This document shows, in pieces, positions 22,861 to 31,436 of a DNA stretch of 64,000 bases. The DNA lies in assembly GCF_018866325.1 (NCBI RefSeq), contig NZ_CP076457.1, forward strand, positions 4,127,001-4,191,000, written 5' to 3'. This DNA comes from Streptomyces sp. YPW6. GTDB lineage: Bacteria; Actinomycetota; Actinomycetes; Streptomycetales; Streptomycetaceae. Below the pieces are notes generated by a model that worked only from the letters and a program-made list of their open reading frames with translations, was not told where the DNA came from and did no database searches. The position numbers and the translations under genes are program-made. Position 1 is the stretch's first letter. Each line of letters opens with the position of its first letter.

Positions 22861-24191
22861 ACGCCCAGGGGGCGTGCGACGAGGGATGACGCGGGGCGGG
22901 AGCGCGGTGCGCTGCCGCCCCCTCGTCGTGTCCGCTCCGGATCGCGGCCCAGCAGCAGGACCGCCACGTCGTCGGTCAGCTCGCCGCCGTTCAGCTTCCG
23001 TACCTCGGCGACCGCCGCCTCCAGCAGTTCCTCGCCCGCCAGGCCCTGGTCCAGCCGGCCGTTGACCATCGCGACCATGCCGTCCTGGCCGAGCCGCTCG
23101 CTGCCGCCGGTACCCACCCGCCCCTCGATGAGCCCGTCGGTGTACATCATCAGGCTCCAGGCGCCGCCCAGCTCGACCTGGCGGCGCGGCCACCGGGCCC
23201 GCGGCAGCAGCCCCAGCGCCGGGCCGCCGTCCTCGTACGGGAGCAGCCGGGCCGGCCGGCCGTGGCGGGCGAGCAGCGGCGCGGGGTGTCCGGCCAGGCA
23301 GAGCCCGGCCCGCCGCCCGTCGGACGCGATGTCGACGGTGCAGAGCGTCGCGAAGATCTCCTCGCTCTGCCGCTCGTGCTCCAGGACCTGCTGGAGCGTG
23401 GAGAGCAGCTCGTCCCCGCACAGCCCGGCCAGGGTCAGCGCCCGCCAGGCGATCCGCAGCTCGACGCCGAGCGCCGCCTCGTCCGGGCCGTGGCCGCAGA
23501 CATCGCCGATCATCGCGTGCACCGTGCCGTCCGGGGTGCGGACGACGTCGTAGAAGTCGCCGCCGAGCAGGGCGCGGCTGCGGCCGGGGCGGTAGCGGGC
23601 GGCGAAGCTCAGGCCGGAGCCGTCCAGCAGCGGGGTGGGGAGCAGGCCGCGTTCCAGACGGGCGTTCTCCTGGGCGCGCAGCCGGGACTCGGTCAGCTGG
23701 TGCTGCGCCATGTCGGCGCGCTTGCGCTCCACGGCGTACCGGATGGCCCGGCTCAGCACCCGGGCGTCCAGCTCGCCCCGGCAGAGGTAGTCCTGCGCCC
23801 CGACGCGTACCGCCTCGGCCGCCAGCTCCGTGTCGTCCTCGGCGGTCAGCGCGAGGACCGCGTGCAGCGGGGCGATGCGCAGGACGTGGGTGAGGGCCGC
23901 CAGTTCGTCGGCCCGCCCGGCGCCGGGGACGTCGCCGGGGCCGCCGTCGGAACCGGTGACCGGCAGGCCCAGGTCCAGCAGGATGCAGTCCACGTCGTCG
24001 GTGAGCAGCCGCGCCGCCTCGGTGAGGTTGCGGGCGGTCCGGATACGGACCCGGGTCCCGGCCGCCGCCGAGAGTTCGGGGACGGTGATGGTGGTGCCCG
24101 CCGGGTCGTCCTCGATCACCAGCAGGGTGAGGTCGCCGTGGGAGGTCTCCGCAGCGGGCACGGAGCGCTGCTGCGGTACGGGTACGGGCAT
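22842..24191 (-). CDS. Response regulator with SpoIIE-type PP2C phosphatase output
   Basis: 449 residues from ATG 24191. The receiver domain (about 20-140) has LLVIEDD and the phosphoacceptor Asp in CILLDLGLP, while DYLCRGEL has Arg where most receivers have the conserved Lys. A coiled linker (AQHQLTESRLRAQENARLER) leads to the PP2C_SpoIIE domain (about 180-420) with GGDFYD, GDVCGHGPDEA, MMYTDGL and LTDDVAV metal motifs. Such proteins dephosphorylate STAS anti-anti-sigma factors in response to a kinase signal. No histidine kinase gene is adjacent. Confidence 0.88.
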   Translation of the reverse strand: MPVPVPQQRSVPAAETSHGDLTLLVIEDDPAGTTITVPELSAAAGTRVRIRTARNLTEAARLLTDDVDCILLDLGLPVTGSDGGPGDVPGAGRADELAALTHVLRIAPLHAVLALTAEDDTELAAEAVRVGAQDYLCRGELDARVLSRAIRYAVERKRADMAQHQLTESRLRAQENARLERGLLPTPLLDGSGLSFAARYRPGRSRALLGGDFYDVVRTPDGTVHAMIGDVCGHGPDEAALGVELRIAWRALTLAGLCGDELLSTLQQVLEHERQSEEIFATLCTVDIASDGRRAGLCLAGHPAPLLARHGRPARLLPYEDGGPALGLLPRARWPRRQVELGGAWSLMMYTDGLIEGRVGTGGSERLGQDGMVAMVNGRLDQGLAGEELLEAAVAEVRKLNGGELTDDVAVLLLGRDPERTRRGGGSAPRSRPASSLVARPLGVQRPPL

Positions 24192-24662
24192 CGGTTCTGG
24201 TTTCCTTCCCTCCCCCCGAGGGCGCGGCGGGTCGACGATCGACGATCCGCCAGTCGGGGACGATAGCGGTCCGCGGTGGGAGAACGGAATGGCACACGGG
24301 GACCGGCGCCGGTCGTGTACGCCGCCATAAGCCGCGTCCCGGCACGGATCCGGCGCGATGGGCTGCGGTACGGGGGCGGAAGGGCCCATGACAAACATCA
24401 CGCGCCCGCGGACGGCGGCGTGGCCCCGCTCACAGACGCCCGGACGGCCGACGGCACGGGCCCGTTCCCGCGGCCCGGGGCACCCCGGCGGGCCCGCGCT
24501 CGCCCGGGTGGGCGCCTTCTCGTCCGGGCGGGCGCCCCCGCTTGTCCGGGCGGGCCTCCCGCATGTCTGGGTGGGTGGGCGCCTTCTCTTCCGAACGGCC
24601 CCGGGGCACCCCGGCTGGCCCGCGCTCGTCCGGGTGGGCCGCTACCTTGACCGGGCGGGCCG
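24192..24662. other. 471-bp gap between PP2C regulator and NlpC gene, with long direct repeat
   Basis: I see no convincing gene. The frames open here give Arg/Pro/Gly-rich sequence without codon bias. The right half holds repeats: GGGGCACCCCGGCGGGCCCG begins a 37-bp unit at 24479 that recurs near 24603 with two mismatches, and shorter TTGTCCGGGCGGGCC units follow up to the NlpC stop. The left part contains the leader of the phosphatase gene. Confidence 0.6.
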
Positions 24663-25751
24663 CTACTTGTCCGGGCGGACCACGCCGAGGATCTTCATCG
24701 AGCCCGCGCCCGCCAGCGTGACGTTGCGGCCGGGACGCGGGGCGTGCACGATCGTGCCGTCGCCGACGTACATCCCGACGTGGCTGGCGTCGGCGTGGTA
24801 GATGATCAGGTCGCCGGGGCGCATGTCCTGGATGTCGATGCGGGGCAGCAGCCGCCACTGCTCCTGCGAGGTGCGCGGGATCGGCCGCTTCGCCGCCAGC
24901 CAGGCCTGGGAGGTCAGACCGGAGCAGTCGTACGAACCGGGGCCCTCGGCCCCCCAGACGTACGGCTTGCCGATCTGCGCCGTCGCGAAGGCCACCGCCG
25001 CCGCTCCGGCCTCGCTCGCCTCGCCGCTCACGTCCTTGATCGCGCCGGAGGAGAGCCAGGCCGTCTGCGCCGCGTCGGCCGCGTCCTGCTCCAACTGGCG
25101 CAGCCGGTCGCGCTCCTTCTTCTCCAGCTGCGACTCGAGCTTCTCCGCCGCCTTGATCTGGGCGTTGATCTTCTTCTTCGCCTTGGCCTGCTTGACCCGG
25201 TTCGCTTCCAGCTTCTCCCAGTTGGCGCTGGCGTCCTGGGTGTAGGTCTCCAGGTCCTGCTGCGTCTGGTTCAGCTCGGCCAGCAGCGACTTGGAGGCCT
25301 GCTGGCCCTGGCGGACCTGGTTGATCCCGTCCAGGAAGAGCTTCGGGTCGTTGCTCAGGGCCAGTTGCGCGCCGGGCGGCAGGCCGCCGTTGCGGTACTG
25401 CTCGCGGGCCTGGGCGCCGGCCCGGTCCTTCAGCTCGGCGATGCGGGCCTGACCGTCGACGATCGCCTTGGCCAGCTTCACGATCTCGCCGGACTGCTTC
25501 TTCGTCTGCTCCTCGGCGAGGTTGTACGCGTCGGTCGCGGCGCCCGCTTTCCGGTACAGCGTCTCGATCTGCGCGCGGACCTTCTCCAGCTCCGCGTTGG
25601 AGTAGCGCTGCGGCGGGCCGCCCGGGGCGGCGGAGGACGAGGAGGGCGAGGGCTCCGGAACCGGGGCTGCCGAGGCCTGGCCCGTGGACGTCAGCAGGGC
25701 CAGCGCGCAGACCAGCGTGATGGCGGCCGTGGCGCAGTGGCGTCGGTTCAC
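24663..25751 (-). CDS. Secreted NlpC/P60 peptidoglycan hydrolase with coiled-coil domain
   Basis: 362 residues from GTG 25751 (GGAGGGGGAG upstream). The signal peptide is about residues 1-30 (ITLVCALALLTSTGQASA). Next comes a Pro/Ser linker, a long coiled coil (about 50-220, rich in Glu, Lys and Gln) and a C-terminal NlpC/P60 domain with YDCSGLTSQAW (catalytic Cys), SHVGMYVGDG (His) and HAPRPG. It should cleave the D-Glu to meso/LL-DAP type bond in wall stem peptides, like RipA-class enzymes, with the coiled coil acting as a regulatory cap. Confidence 0.92.
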   Translation of the reverse strand: MNRRHCATAAITLVCALALLTSTGQASAAPVPEPSPSSSSAAPGGPPQRYSNAELEKVRAQIETLYRKAGAATDAYNLAEEQTKKQSGEIVKLAKAIVDGQARIAELKDRAGAQAREQYRNGGLPPGAQLALSNDPKLFLDGINQVRQGQQASKSLLAELNQTQQDLETYTQDASANWEKLEANRVKQAKAKKKINAQIKAAEKLESQLEKKERDRLRQLEQDAADAAQTAWLSSGAIKDVSGEASEAGAAAVAFATAQIGKPYVWGAEGPGSYDCSGLTSQAWLAAKRPIPRTSQEQWRLLPRIDIQDMRPGDLIIYHADASHVGMYVGDGTIVHAPRPGRNVTLAGAGSMKILGVVRPDK

Positions 25752-26110
25752 GGGCTCCCCCTCCGGGCGCACATCTGACTTACCGTCAGTAACTTTTCAA
25801 CGACGTCGCGATCGTGCCACGTCGTCCTCCAAAGCAACAGAGGCCGGCGGCACCGGGCACGTCACACAGCGCTTGCACAGGACTACCCCGCCATCCCCCT
25901 CACAGGGACGAGCGATGCCCCCGCGGCGTTCCCGGTGCGGGCAATCTCCGCCCGGCCGACGAGAAGTCCGGCCACGCGCAGTACGGCTCTGTGTGGATCG
26001 GTCACGAGACGTTCGGGTACGTGCAGTTCAGTCACGAGAAGTTGAGGTACGTGCCGTTCGCGTGCGCGAAGTCCGGATACGTGTTCAGGTGCGCGTTCGG
26101 GGGCCGGCGC
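25752..26110. other. 359-bp gap with a 30-bp degenerate repeat array
   Basis: No supported gene. The left end is the leader of the NlpC gene. From 25958 four related 30-bp units follow: 25958-25987, 26003-26032, 26033-26062 and 26063-26092, with a 15-base insert after the first. Each has the pattern CACGAGAAGTTCGGGTACGTG with substitutions. On the plus strand they read as a 10-residue period (HETFGYVQFS, HEKLRYVPFA), but no start, ribosome site or family supports translation. Confidence 0.65.
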
Positions 26111-26896
26111 TCAGCGGCTGCCGGGGCGCAGCGCGTCCCACTCCACGGTGATCTCGCCCTGCCGCCAGCGCCGCACGCCGTCCGTCACCGGCCAGTCGGC
26201 CGCCACCGCCCGCACCGCCGCGATCCACCGCTGCCGCGCGCCCAGCGACGCGTACGGGGAGGCGGTGGCCCACGCCCGGTCGAAGTCCCGCAGGAACGCG
26301 TGCACCGGCTCGCCCGGCACATTGCGGTGGATCAGCGCCTTCGGCAGGCGTTCCGCCAGGTCGGAGGGGCGCTCCAGCGAGCCGAGCCGGGTCGCGAAGG
26401 TGACCGTGCGCGGCCCCTCGGGCCCCAGGGCCACCCAGACGTGCCGGCGGCCGATCTCGTCGCAGGTCCCCTCCACCAGGAGCCCGTCCGCGTCGAGCCG
26501 GGCACACAGCCGCCCCCAGACCTCGGCGACCTGGTCCTCGTCGTACTGGCGCAGCACGTTCGCCGCCCGGATGAGCAGGGGCCGCACCGCCAGAGGCACC
26601 TCGAAGCCCCCGTGCGCGAAGGTGAGCCCCGCACGCTCGTACGGCTTCGCCGCCGCGACCCGGTCCGGGTCGATCTCGATCCCCACCACGGCGGTGCGCG
26701 GCTCGGCGGTGCGCAGCCGGTCCAGCAGCTCGACCGCGGTCCACGGGGCGGCCCCGTACCCGAGATCGACGGCCACGGGCGTCCCGGCGCGGCGCAGGGA
26801 GGGTCCGTGCGCGTCGGCGATCCAGCGGTCCATGCGGCGCAGCCGGTTCGGGTTGGTGGTCCCGCGGGTGGTGGTGCCGATGGGGCGCTGGCGCAT
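26111..26896 (-). CDS. SAM-dependent methyltransferase-like protein
   Basis: 261 residues from ATG 26896. The SAM loop is VAVDLGYGAAPWTAVELL (about residue 40), then the acidic VVGIEIDPDRV and the NVLRQYDEDQV stretch. These are class I methyltransferase features in a rather diverged form. Substrate unknown. TACGCT (26903-26908, minus strand) lies six bases before the start, so the transcript is leaderless. It is divergent from mshA, separated by about 200 bases. Confidence 0.8.
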   Translation of the reverse strand: MRQRPIGTTTRGTTNPNRLRRMDRWIADAHGPSLRRAGTPVAVDLGYGAAPWTAVELLDRLRTAEPRTAVVGIEIDPDRVAAAKPYERAGLTFAHGGFEVPLAVRPLLIRAANVLRQYDEDQVAEVWGRLCARLDADGLLVEGTCDEIGRRHVWVALGPEGPRTVTFATRLGSLERPSDLAERLPKALIHRNVPGEPVHAFLRDFDRAWATASPYASLGARQRWIAAVRAVAADWPVTDGVRRWRQGEITVEWDALRPGSR

Positions 26897-27098
26897 GGGT
26901 CGAGCGTAGGCGACGCGGCGGGGACACCCGCTCCCACCTGGGCCCCGCCGGCCGGGCGGGCACGCGGTGCGACGCGCCGCGCGGGTCGCGTAATGATTTG
27001 GCAAAGCGGAAATGAAAGACGGCATTCCACTGTTGCGGCCTTCGGAGGGACCTCACGCCCTTCCCCGCAGCATGCCCCTATCGAGGAGGACCGACGAG

Positions 27099-28451
27099 GT
27101 GAGCCAGTACGTCTCCCGGCTCGGCTCCACCCGGACGGCCGCGCGCCTGAGGTTCCCCGGAGGCTTCCCCGGGGCCTCCCGCAAGCCGCGCCGCATCGCG
27201 ATGCTCTCCGTGCACACCTCCCCGCTCCACCAGCCCGGCACCGGCGACGCGGGCGGGATGAACGTCTACATCGTCGAACTGGCCAAGCGCCTCGCCGCGA
27301 TCAACATCGAGGTCGAGATCTTCACCCGGGCGACCACCGGCTCCCTGGCCCCCGCGGTCGAGCTGGCCCCCGGCGTTCTGGTCCGGCACGTCGACGCCGG
27401 ACCGTACGAGGGCCTCGCCAAGGAGGACCTGCCCGCCCAGCTCTGCGCCTTCACCCACGGTGTGATGCAGGCCTGGGCCGGCCAGCGCCCCGGCTACTAC
27501 GACCTGGTGCACTCCCACTACTGGCTCTCCGGCCAGGTCGGCTGGCTCGCCGCGCAGCGCTGGGGCGTCCCGCTCGTGCACGCCATGCACACCATGGCCA
27601 AGGTCAAGAACGCCGCGCTCGCCGCGGGCGACACCCCCGAGCCGCCCGCCCGGGTCATCGGTGAGACCCAGATCGTGAACGCCTCCGACCGGCTGATCGC
27701 CAACACCGCCGAGGAGGCCGACGAACTCGTCCGCTTCTACGACGCCGACCCGGCCGCCGTCGCCGTCGTCCACCCCGGCGTCAACCTGGACCGCTTCCGC
27801 GCCGCCGACGGCCGCGCCGCCGCGCGCGCCCGGCTCGGTCTGCCGCAGGACGCGCTGATCCCGCTCTTCGCGGGCCGCATCCAGCCGCTGAAGGCCCCGG
27901 ACGTGCTGCTGCGCGCGGTGGCCGTGCTGCTGGAGAGGGACCCGTCGCTGCGCTCGCGCATCGTGGTGCCGGTGGTCGGCGGGCCGAGCGGCAGCGGGCT
28001 CGCCAAGCCCGAGGGGCTCCAGAAGCTGGCCGCGCGCCTCGGTATCGCCGACGTCGTACGGTTCTGTCCGCCGGTGGGCCAGGATCTGCTGGCGGACTGG
28101 TTCCGGGCCGCGTCGGTGCTGGTCATGCCGTCGTACAGCGAGTCCTTCGGCCTGGTCGCCATCGAGGCGCAGGCGACCGGTACGCCGGTGGTCGCGGCGG
28201 CCGTGGGCGGGCTGCCCGTCGCGGTGCGCGACGAGGTCAGCGGCTTCCTGATACCCGGGCACGAGCCGGAGGCGTACGCCCGCGCGCTCGGGCGGTTCGC
28301 GGACGCGCCGGAGCTGGTCGACCGCATGGGGGCGGCCGCCGCGGCGCACGCCCAGTCCTTCGGCTGGGACACGGCCGCTTCGGCGACCGCCGACGTCTAC
28401 ACGGCGGCGCTCTGCGACCACCGCCGCCGCGCGAGGGCGCACCACGGCTGA
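27099..28451 (+). CDS. mshA: D-inositol-3-phosphate glycosyltransferase (mycothiol)
   Basis: 450 residues from GTG 27099 (GAGGAGGA eight bases upstream; in-frame ATG 27072 is weaker). It is a GT4 enzyme with the N-terminal motif SVHTSPLHQPGTGDAGGMNV that binds inositol phosphate and the C-terminal GT-B domain with FAGRIQPLKAPD and the E-x7-E pair in ESFGLVAIE. MshA joins GlcNAc from UDP-GlcNAc to 1L-inositol-1-phosphate, the first step of mycothiol synthesis in actinobacteria. Other msh genes are not in the window, as is usual. Confidence 0.96.
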   Translation: MSQYVSRLGSTRTAARLRFPGGFPGASRKPRRIAMLSVHTSPLHQPGTGDAGGMNVYIVELAKRLAAINIEVEIFTRATTGSLAPAVELAPGVLVRHVDAGPYEGLAKEDLPAQLCAFTHGVMQAWAGQRPGYYDLVHSHYWLSGQVGWLAAQRWGVPLVHAMHTMAKVKNAALAAGDTPEPPARVIGETQIVNASDRLIANTAEEADELVRFYDADPAAVAVVHPGVNLDRFRAADGRAAARARLGLPQDALIPLFAGRIQPLKAPDVLLRAVAVLLERDPSLRSRIVVPVVGGPSGSGLAKPEGLQKLAARLGIADVVRFCPPVGQDLLADWFRAASVLVMPSYSESFGLVAIEAQATGTPVVAAAVGGLPVAVRDEVSGFLIPGHEPEAYARALGRFADAPELVDRMGAAAAAHAQSFGWDTAASATADVYTAALCDHRRRARAHHG

Positions 28452-28545
28452 CCGCCCTGGGGTGCACCGCGCCCGACCGCCCTGGGGCGCACCGGGCCCG
28501 ACCTCCGTGGGCGCGCCACGCCCGACCGCCCGGGGCCACCATGCA
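28451..28545. repeat. 25-bp tandem repeat after mshA
   Basis: Units begin at 28451, 28476, 28501 and 28525 with the form GACCGCCCTGGGGYGCACCG. The first two are 25 bp with four differences; the third and fourth are more diverged. They fill the space between the mshA stop and the YbjN gene promoter. Confidence 0.75.
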
Positions 28546-28594
28546 CACCCGGGCCCCTCCTGCCGCCCGCGCCAGGCTGCCGTACGCTCGCTGC

Positions 28595-29107
28595 ATGGCT
28601 GACGCACCCGACGAGACAGCAGCGGCCCAGGTCATCGAGGCGACGCTGAACGATGCCGGGCTCGCATGGGAGAGCCCGGAACGCGGCAACTACGTCGTGA
28701 CCCTGCCGGGCACCCGCAAGCTGTCGACGACCTGTTCGCTGATCGTCGGCAAGCACTCCCTCTCCCTCAACGCGTTCGTCGTCCGGCACCCGGACGAGAA
28801 CGACGCCGAGGTGCACCGCTGGCTGCTGGAGCGCAACCTCCGCCTGTTCGGCGTGAGTTACGCGATCGACTCGCTCGGCGACGTCTACCTGGTCGGCAAG
28901 CTCCCCCTGTCGGTGGTCACCGCCGATGAACTGGACCGGCTGTTCGGTGTGGTCCTCGAAGCGGCCGACGGGGCGTTCAACACCCTTCTGGAGCTGGGCT
29001 TCGCGAGCTCCATCCGCAAGGAGTACGCGTGGCGGGTGGCGCGCGGTGAGTCCACCCGGAACCTGGACGCGTTCCGCCATCTGACCCGGGGCGCGTCCGA
29101 GAGCTGA
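28595..29107 (+). CDS. YbjN-domain protein
   Basis: 170 residues with the YbjN/type III chaperone-like alpha/beta fold: VIEATLNDAGLAWESPERG, then LSTTCSLIVGKHSLSLNAFV strands and EVHRWLLERNLRLFGVSYAID. Actinobacterial YbjN proteins near mshA are conserved but of unknown role. TACGCT (28583-28588) lies six bases before the ATG, indicating a leaderless message separate from mshA. Confidence 0.85.
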   Translation: MADAPDETAAAQVIEATLNDAGLAWESPERGNYVVTLPGTRKLSTTCSLIVGKHSLSLNAFVVRHPDENDAEVHRWLLERNLRLFGVSYAIDSLGDVYLVGKLPLSVVTADELDRLFGVVLEAADGAFNTLLELGFASSIRKEYAWRVARGESTRNLDAFRHLTRGASES

Positions 29108-29428
29108 CGCCCGACCCGGGGCGTACGGCGTCCGGGGCGGCGACGGGGCGAGGAGCGACCGACTCCCGTGACGTCCCTTCGTCCGCGGCGGGAGCCTCCG
29201 GGGCCTGGAGCCTCCTGCCCGCGTCCCGGAGAGGTTGCACAGCCGTTCCGCACCGTGCGTTCACAGGATGATCACAGCGGAATCACGATCACGGACGGGT
29301 GCTGCCCGACCGTCCTTCGCTCGCGGGTTCGATCGTAGAGTGTGGATCTCTGCGACGGCCCGTCCCAGGCGGCCTCGAAGTGTCGTGTGGAAGCAGGCCG
29401 GTTGCTCACCGAACCGGAGAGAAGAACC
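29108..29428. other. 321-bp gap before the lipoprotein gene
   Basis: No gene seen. The stretch has a GC-rich left half and a right half with lower GC around 29260-29350 that should hold the promoter of the lipoprotein. I could not pick a single convincing -35/-10 pair. GGAGAGAAG before ATG 29429 is its ribosome site, implying a normal leadered message. Confidence 0.5.
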
Positions 29429-30238
29429 ATGCGCGCCACTGCCGTACGACGTACCGCCCTCGCCGCCTCCGCGGCCGCCCTCACCCTCCTGGCCACCGCC
29501 TGCGGCGGTTCGTCCGACGCCGACGGCAAGGACGGCAAGGACGAGAAGGGCGCCGCGAGCGGGAGCAGTTCGGCACCCAAGGCCCCGGCCAAGGCGCTCA
29601 CCGCCGCCGAGCTGGAGAAGGCCGCCCTCGCCCAGGGCGACGTCGAGGGCGCCAAGGTCACCAAGGCCGGCCCGGACGACGAGGTCCCGGCGGACGGCGT
29701 CAAGGTCGACAAGGAAGCCTGCCTGCCGGTCGCGCACGCCATGTTCGGCGTGGCCCAGGAGGGCGTGGTGGCCACCGCGAAGCGCAAGGTCATCGACGAG
29801 CCGAAGGCCGACGGCAAGAAGTCCCTGGAGGACGCGGCGAAGGGGGAGGGCGCCGACGCCTTCAAGGACGCCTTCAACCTGACGTCCACCTTCGTCGCGC
29901 TGCACTCCTACGACGGGACGGCCGGCCCGGACGCGATGGCCGCGCTGAAGAAGGCGGCGGCGGACTGCGCGGGCGGCTTCACCGCCACGGTCGCGGGGAC
30001 GCCCACGAAGGTCGTCTCGATGACCGAGGAGAAGATCACCGGCGGCGACGAGGCCATGGCCTGGACGGTCACGTCCGAGGACGACGGCACCACCGCGCCC
30101 TTCAAGCTGGTGGCGCTGCGCAAGGAAGGCTCCGTCGCGACGTTCTTCGCCTTCAACCTGGCGGCGGCGGGCGGCAGCGACGTGACGTTCGAGGTGCCCG
30201 CGGAGGTCGTGGCGGCGCAGGACAAGAAGCTCGCCTGA
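29429..30238 (+). CDS. Lipoprotein of unknown function
   Basis: 269 residues. The signal sequence ends in the lipobox LLATAC (Cys at about 25), followed by a Gly/Lys/Asp-rich linker (GKDGKDEKGA). The mature domain alternates helices and strands (LTAAELEKAALAQGDVEGAK; CLPVAHAMFGVAQEG), with two further cysteines. It resembles the small secreted lipoproteins of actinobacteria with a PknH/LprG-like sensor shape, but I cannot assign a family. GGAGAGAAG is the ribosome site. Confidence 0.8.
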   Translation: MRATAVRRTALAASAAALTLLATACGGSSDADGKDGKDEKGAASGSSSAPKAPAKALTAAELEKAALAQGDVEGAKVTKAGPDDEVPADGVKVDKEACLPVAHAMFGVAQEGVVATAKRKVIDEPKADGKKSLEDAAKGEGADAFKDAFNLTSTFVALHSYDGTAGPDAMAALKKAAADCAGGFTATVAGTPTKVVSMTEEKITGGDEAMAWTVTSEDDGTTAPFKLVALRKEGSVATFFAFNLAAAGGSDVTFEVPAEVVAAQDKKLA

Positions 30239-30301
30239 CGTGCGCTTGCGGCGCCCCTGTCCCGGTCCGCCACGGGGCAGGGGCGCCGCGTGCGTGGGGG
30301 A

Positions 30302-30544
30302 TCAGGGCAGAGGGACGAGCCGGACGACGGTCACGGTCAGGACGGACCGGGAGACGTAGTAGAGGACGATGGCCCCGGCGACGGTCGCCTCACGCCGGTC
30401 CCGTTCGCTCTTGACGGCGGAGGAGGCGTGTCCGTACGGCTCCTCGCCGAGGGTGTGGACCATCGCGTCGCGGAAGGACTCGCCGCCGCGCATCTTGGCC
30501 AGGGTGTCGTCGGCGGGCGGTGCGTAGGAGATGCGGAAGCTCAA
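30302..30544 (-). CDS. RelE/ParE-like toxin
   Basis: 80 residues, MSFRISYAPPADDTLAKMRG at the start and a C-terminal beta hairpin (VLYYVSRSVLTVTVVRLVPL) like RelE/ParE-fold toxins. The start codon is TTG 30544, which overlaps the antitoxin stop (TTGA). RelE proteins cut mRNA on the ribosome and ParE proteins poison gyrase; the sequence does not decide between them. The small size, coupling and position after an antitoxin-like gene support the call. Confidence 0.65.
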   Translation of the reverse strand: MSFRISYAPPADDTLAKMRGGESFRDAMVHTLGEEPYGHASSAVKSERDRREATVAGAIVLYYVSRSVLTVTVVRLVPLP

Positions 30545-30789
30545 GCTACGCTCCGCCTCTCGGCCTCGTCCCGCGCCAGCCGGTCCAGGATCTTCTCGGC
30601 CTCGGGATCGGGGACGGCCTCCAGCATCCAGTGCCGCATGACGGCCTGGATCTCGTGCACCCCCGCTTCGTTGATCGCGAGGTCGAACTCCTCGCGTCTC
30701 TCCTCGGGGAGCGTCGCCCGGATGTCCGGGATGCTGTTGGGCACCTCGACCTCGGTACCGCCGACGAAGGTCTTCAGAGACTCACCCAT
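30541..30789 (-). CDS. Antitoxin-like partner of the RelE/ParE-type toxin
   Basis: 82 residues, acidic and helical (DIRATLPEERREEFDLAINE, EKILDRLARDEAERR). GAGGAGAG precedes ATG 30789 by six bases. It lacks a recognisable DNA-binding N terminus, so it may neutralise the toxin without repressing the operon. Its TGA overlaps the toxin TTG by four bases, so toxin synthesis depends on antitoxin translation. The pairing is the main evidence. Confidence 0.65.
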   Translation of the reverse strand: MGESLKTFVGGTEVEVPNSIPDIRATLPEERREEFDLAINEAGVHEIQAVMRHWMLEAVPDPEAEKILDRLARDEAERRSVA

Positions 30790-30938
30790 GATCGCTCTCC
30801 TCGATCTCCTTGCCCCGGGGGATACCGCCGCGGACGGTGTGACGGCATGGGCTCACCGTAGTGCGTACGAGGGGTGCTCGGACCGCCCCGGCCGGGCACG
30901 GATCGGCCACGGATCAGGAACGGTCCGGTACTTCGGGC

Positions 30939-31334
30939 TCAGCCCCGCCCGAGCCTCGCCGCGACCCGGTCGCGCAGGATCGCGTACTCCTCCTGCAGCC
31001 GGGGCAGTTCGCCGGGCGGCCGGACGACGACTTCACCGCCCACGACGACCTCCTCGGGGCCGAACTGCTCCCGGGTCAGATCGATCTCGACGCCTATGCC
31101 CAGCCGGTTCCACCAGTGGAAGTCGGTGCGCACACCGCCGACATGGACCTCGCCCCGGATCAACTCGCCGCCGAGGAGGTCGTTCAGCACCATGGCCGTG
31201 ACCCCGCACTGATCACGCGCCGGATTGTCCGGAGTCCAGCGGTCGCGGTACTCCGGGGTGCAGGTCTCGGCACTCCAACTGCTGCGCAGGGCCTGCTCGA
31301 TGTCGGTGAGGAGGTGGATCGTCATGATGGGCAT
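30939..31334 (-). CDS. YunG-like family protein
   Basis: 131 residues from ATG 31334 (ATG 31325 gives 128). The first part, LTDIEQALRSSWSAETC, followed by DNPARDQCGVTAMVLNDLLGGELIRG and HWWNRLGIGVEIDLTREQF, fits the YunG family, with a conserved Cys and His that suggest a papain-like fold. No function is known. Divergent from the methyltransferase at 31437 with about 100 bases between them. Confidence 0.75.
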   Translation of the reverse strand: MPIMTIHLLTDIEQALRSSWSAETCTPEYRDRWTPDNPARDQCGVTAMVLNDLLGGELIRGEVHVGGVRTDFHWWNRLGIGVEIDLTREQFGPEEVVVGGEVVVRPPGELPRLQEEYAILRDRVAARLGRG

Positions 31335-31436
31335 CGTGGCAGGGGGCACTGACAACGGGGCTGCGTCGGCGTGCGCCGTGGCGGGCCCCGGGAATTGCGT
31401 CGACAGAGATCTCGGGCCCCGGCACAGTGGTCGCCC

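Noticed and set aside
25752..25813. A c-di-AMP riboswitch in the leader of the NlpC gene, as in some Streptomyces wall hydrolase genes
   Set aside because: The short leader lacks the conserved GGGG-type core and long paired elements, so I cannot support it.
25814..27664. Plus-strand frame of 616 codons through the 30-bp repeats and into mshA
   Set aside because: It crosses the antisense of the methyltransferase and runs out of frame through mshA; only the repeat section is notable, and that is reported separately.
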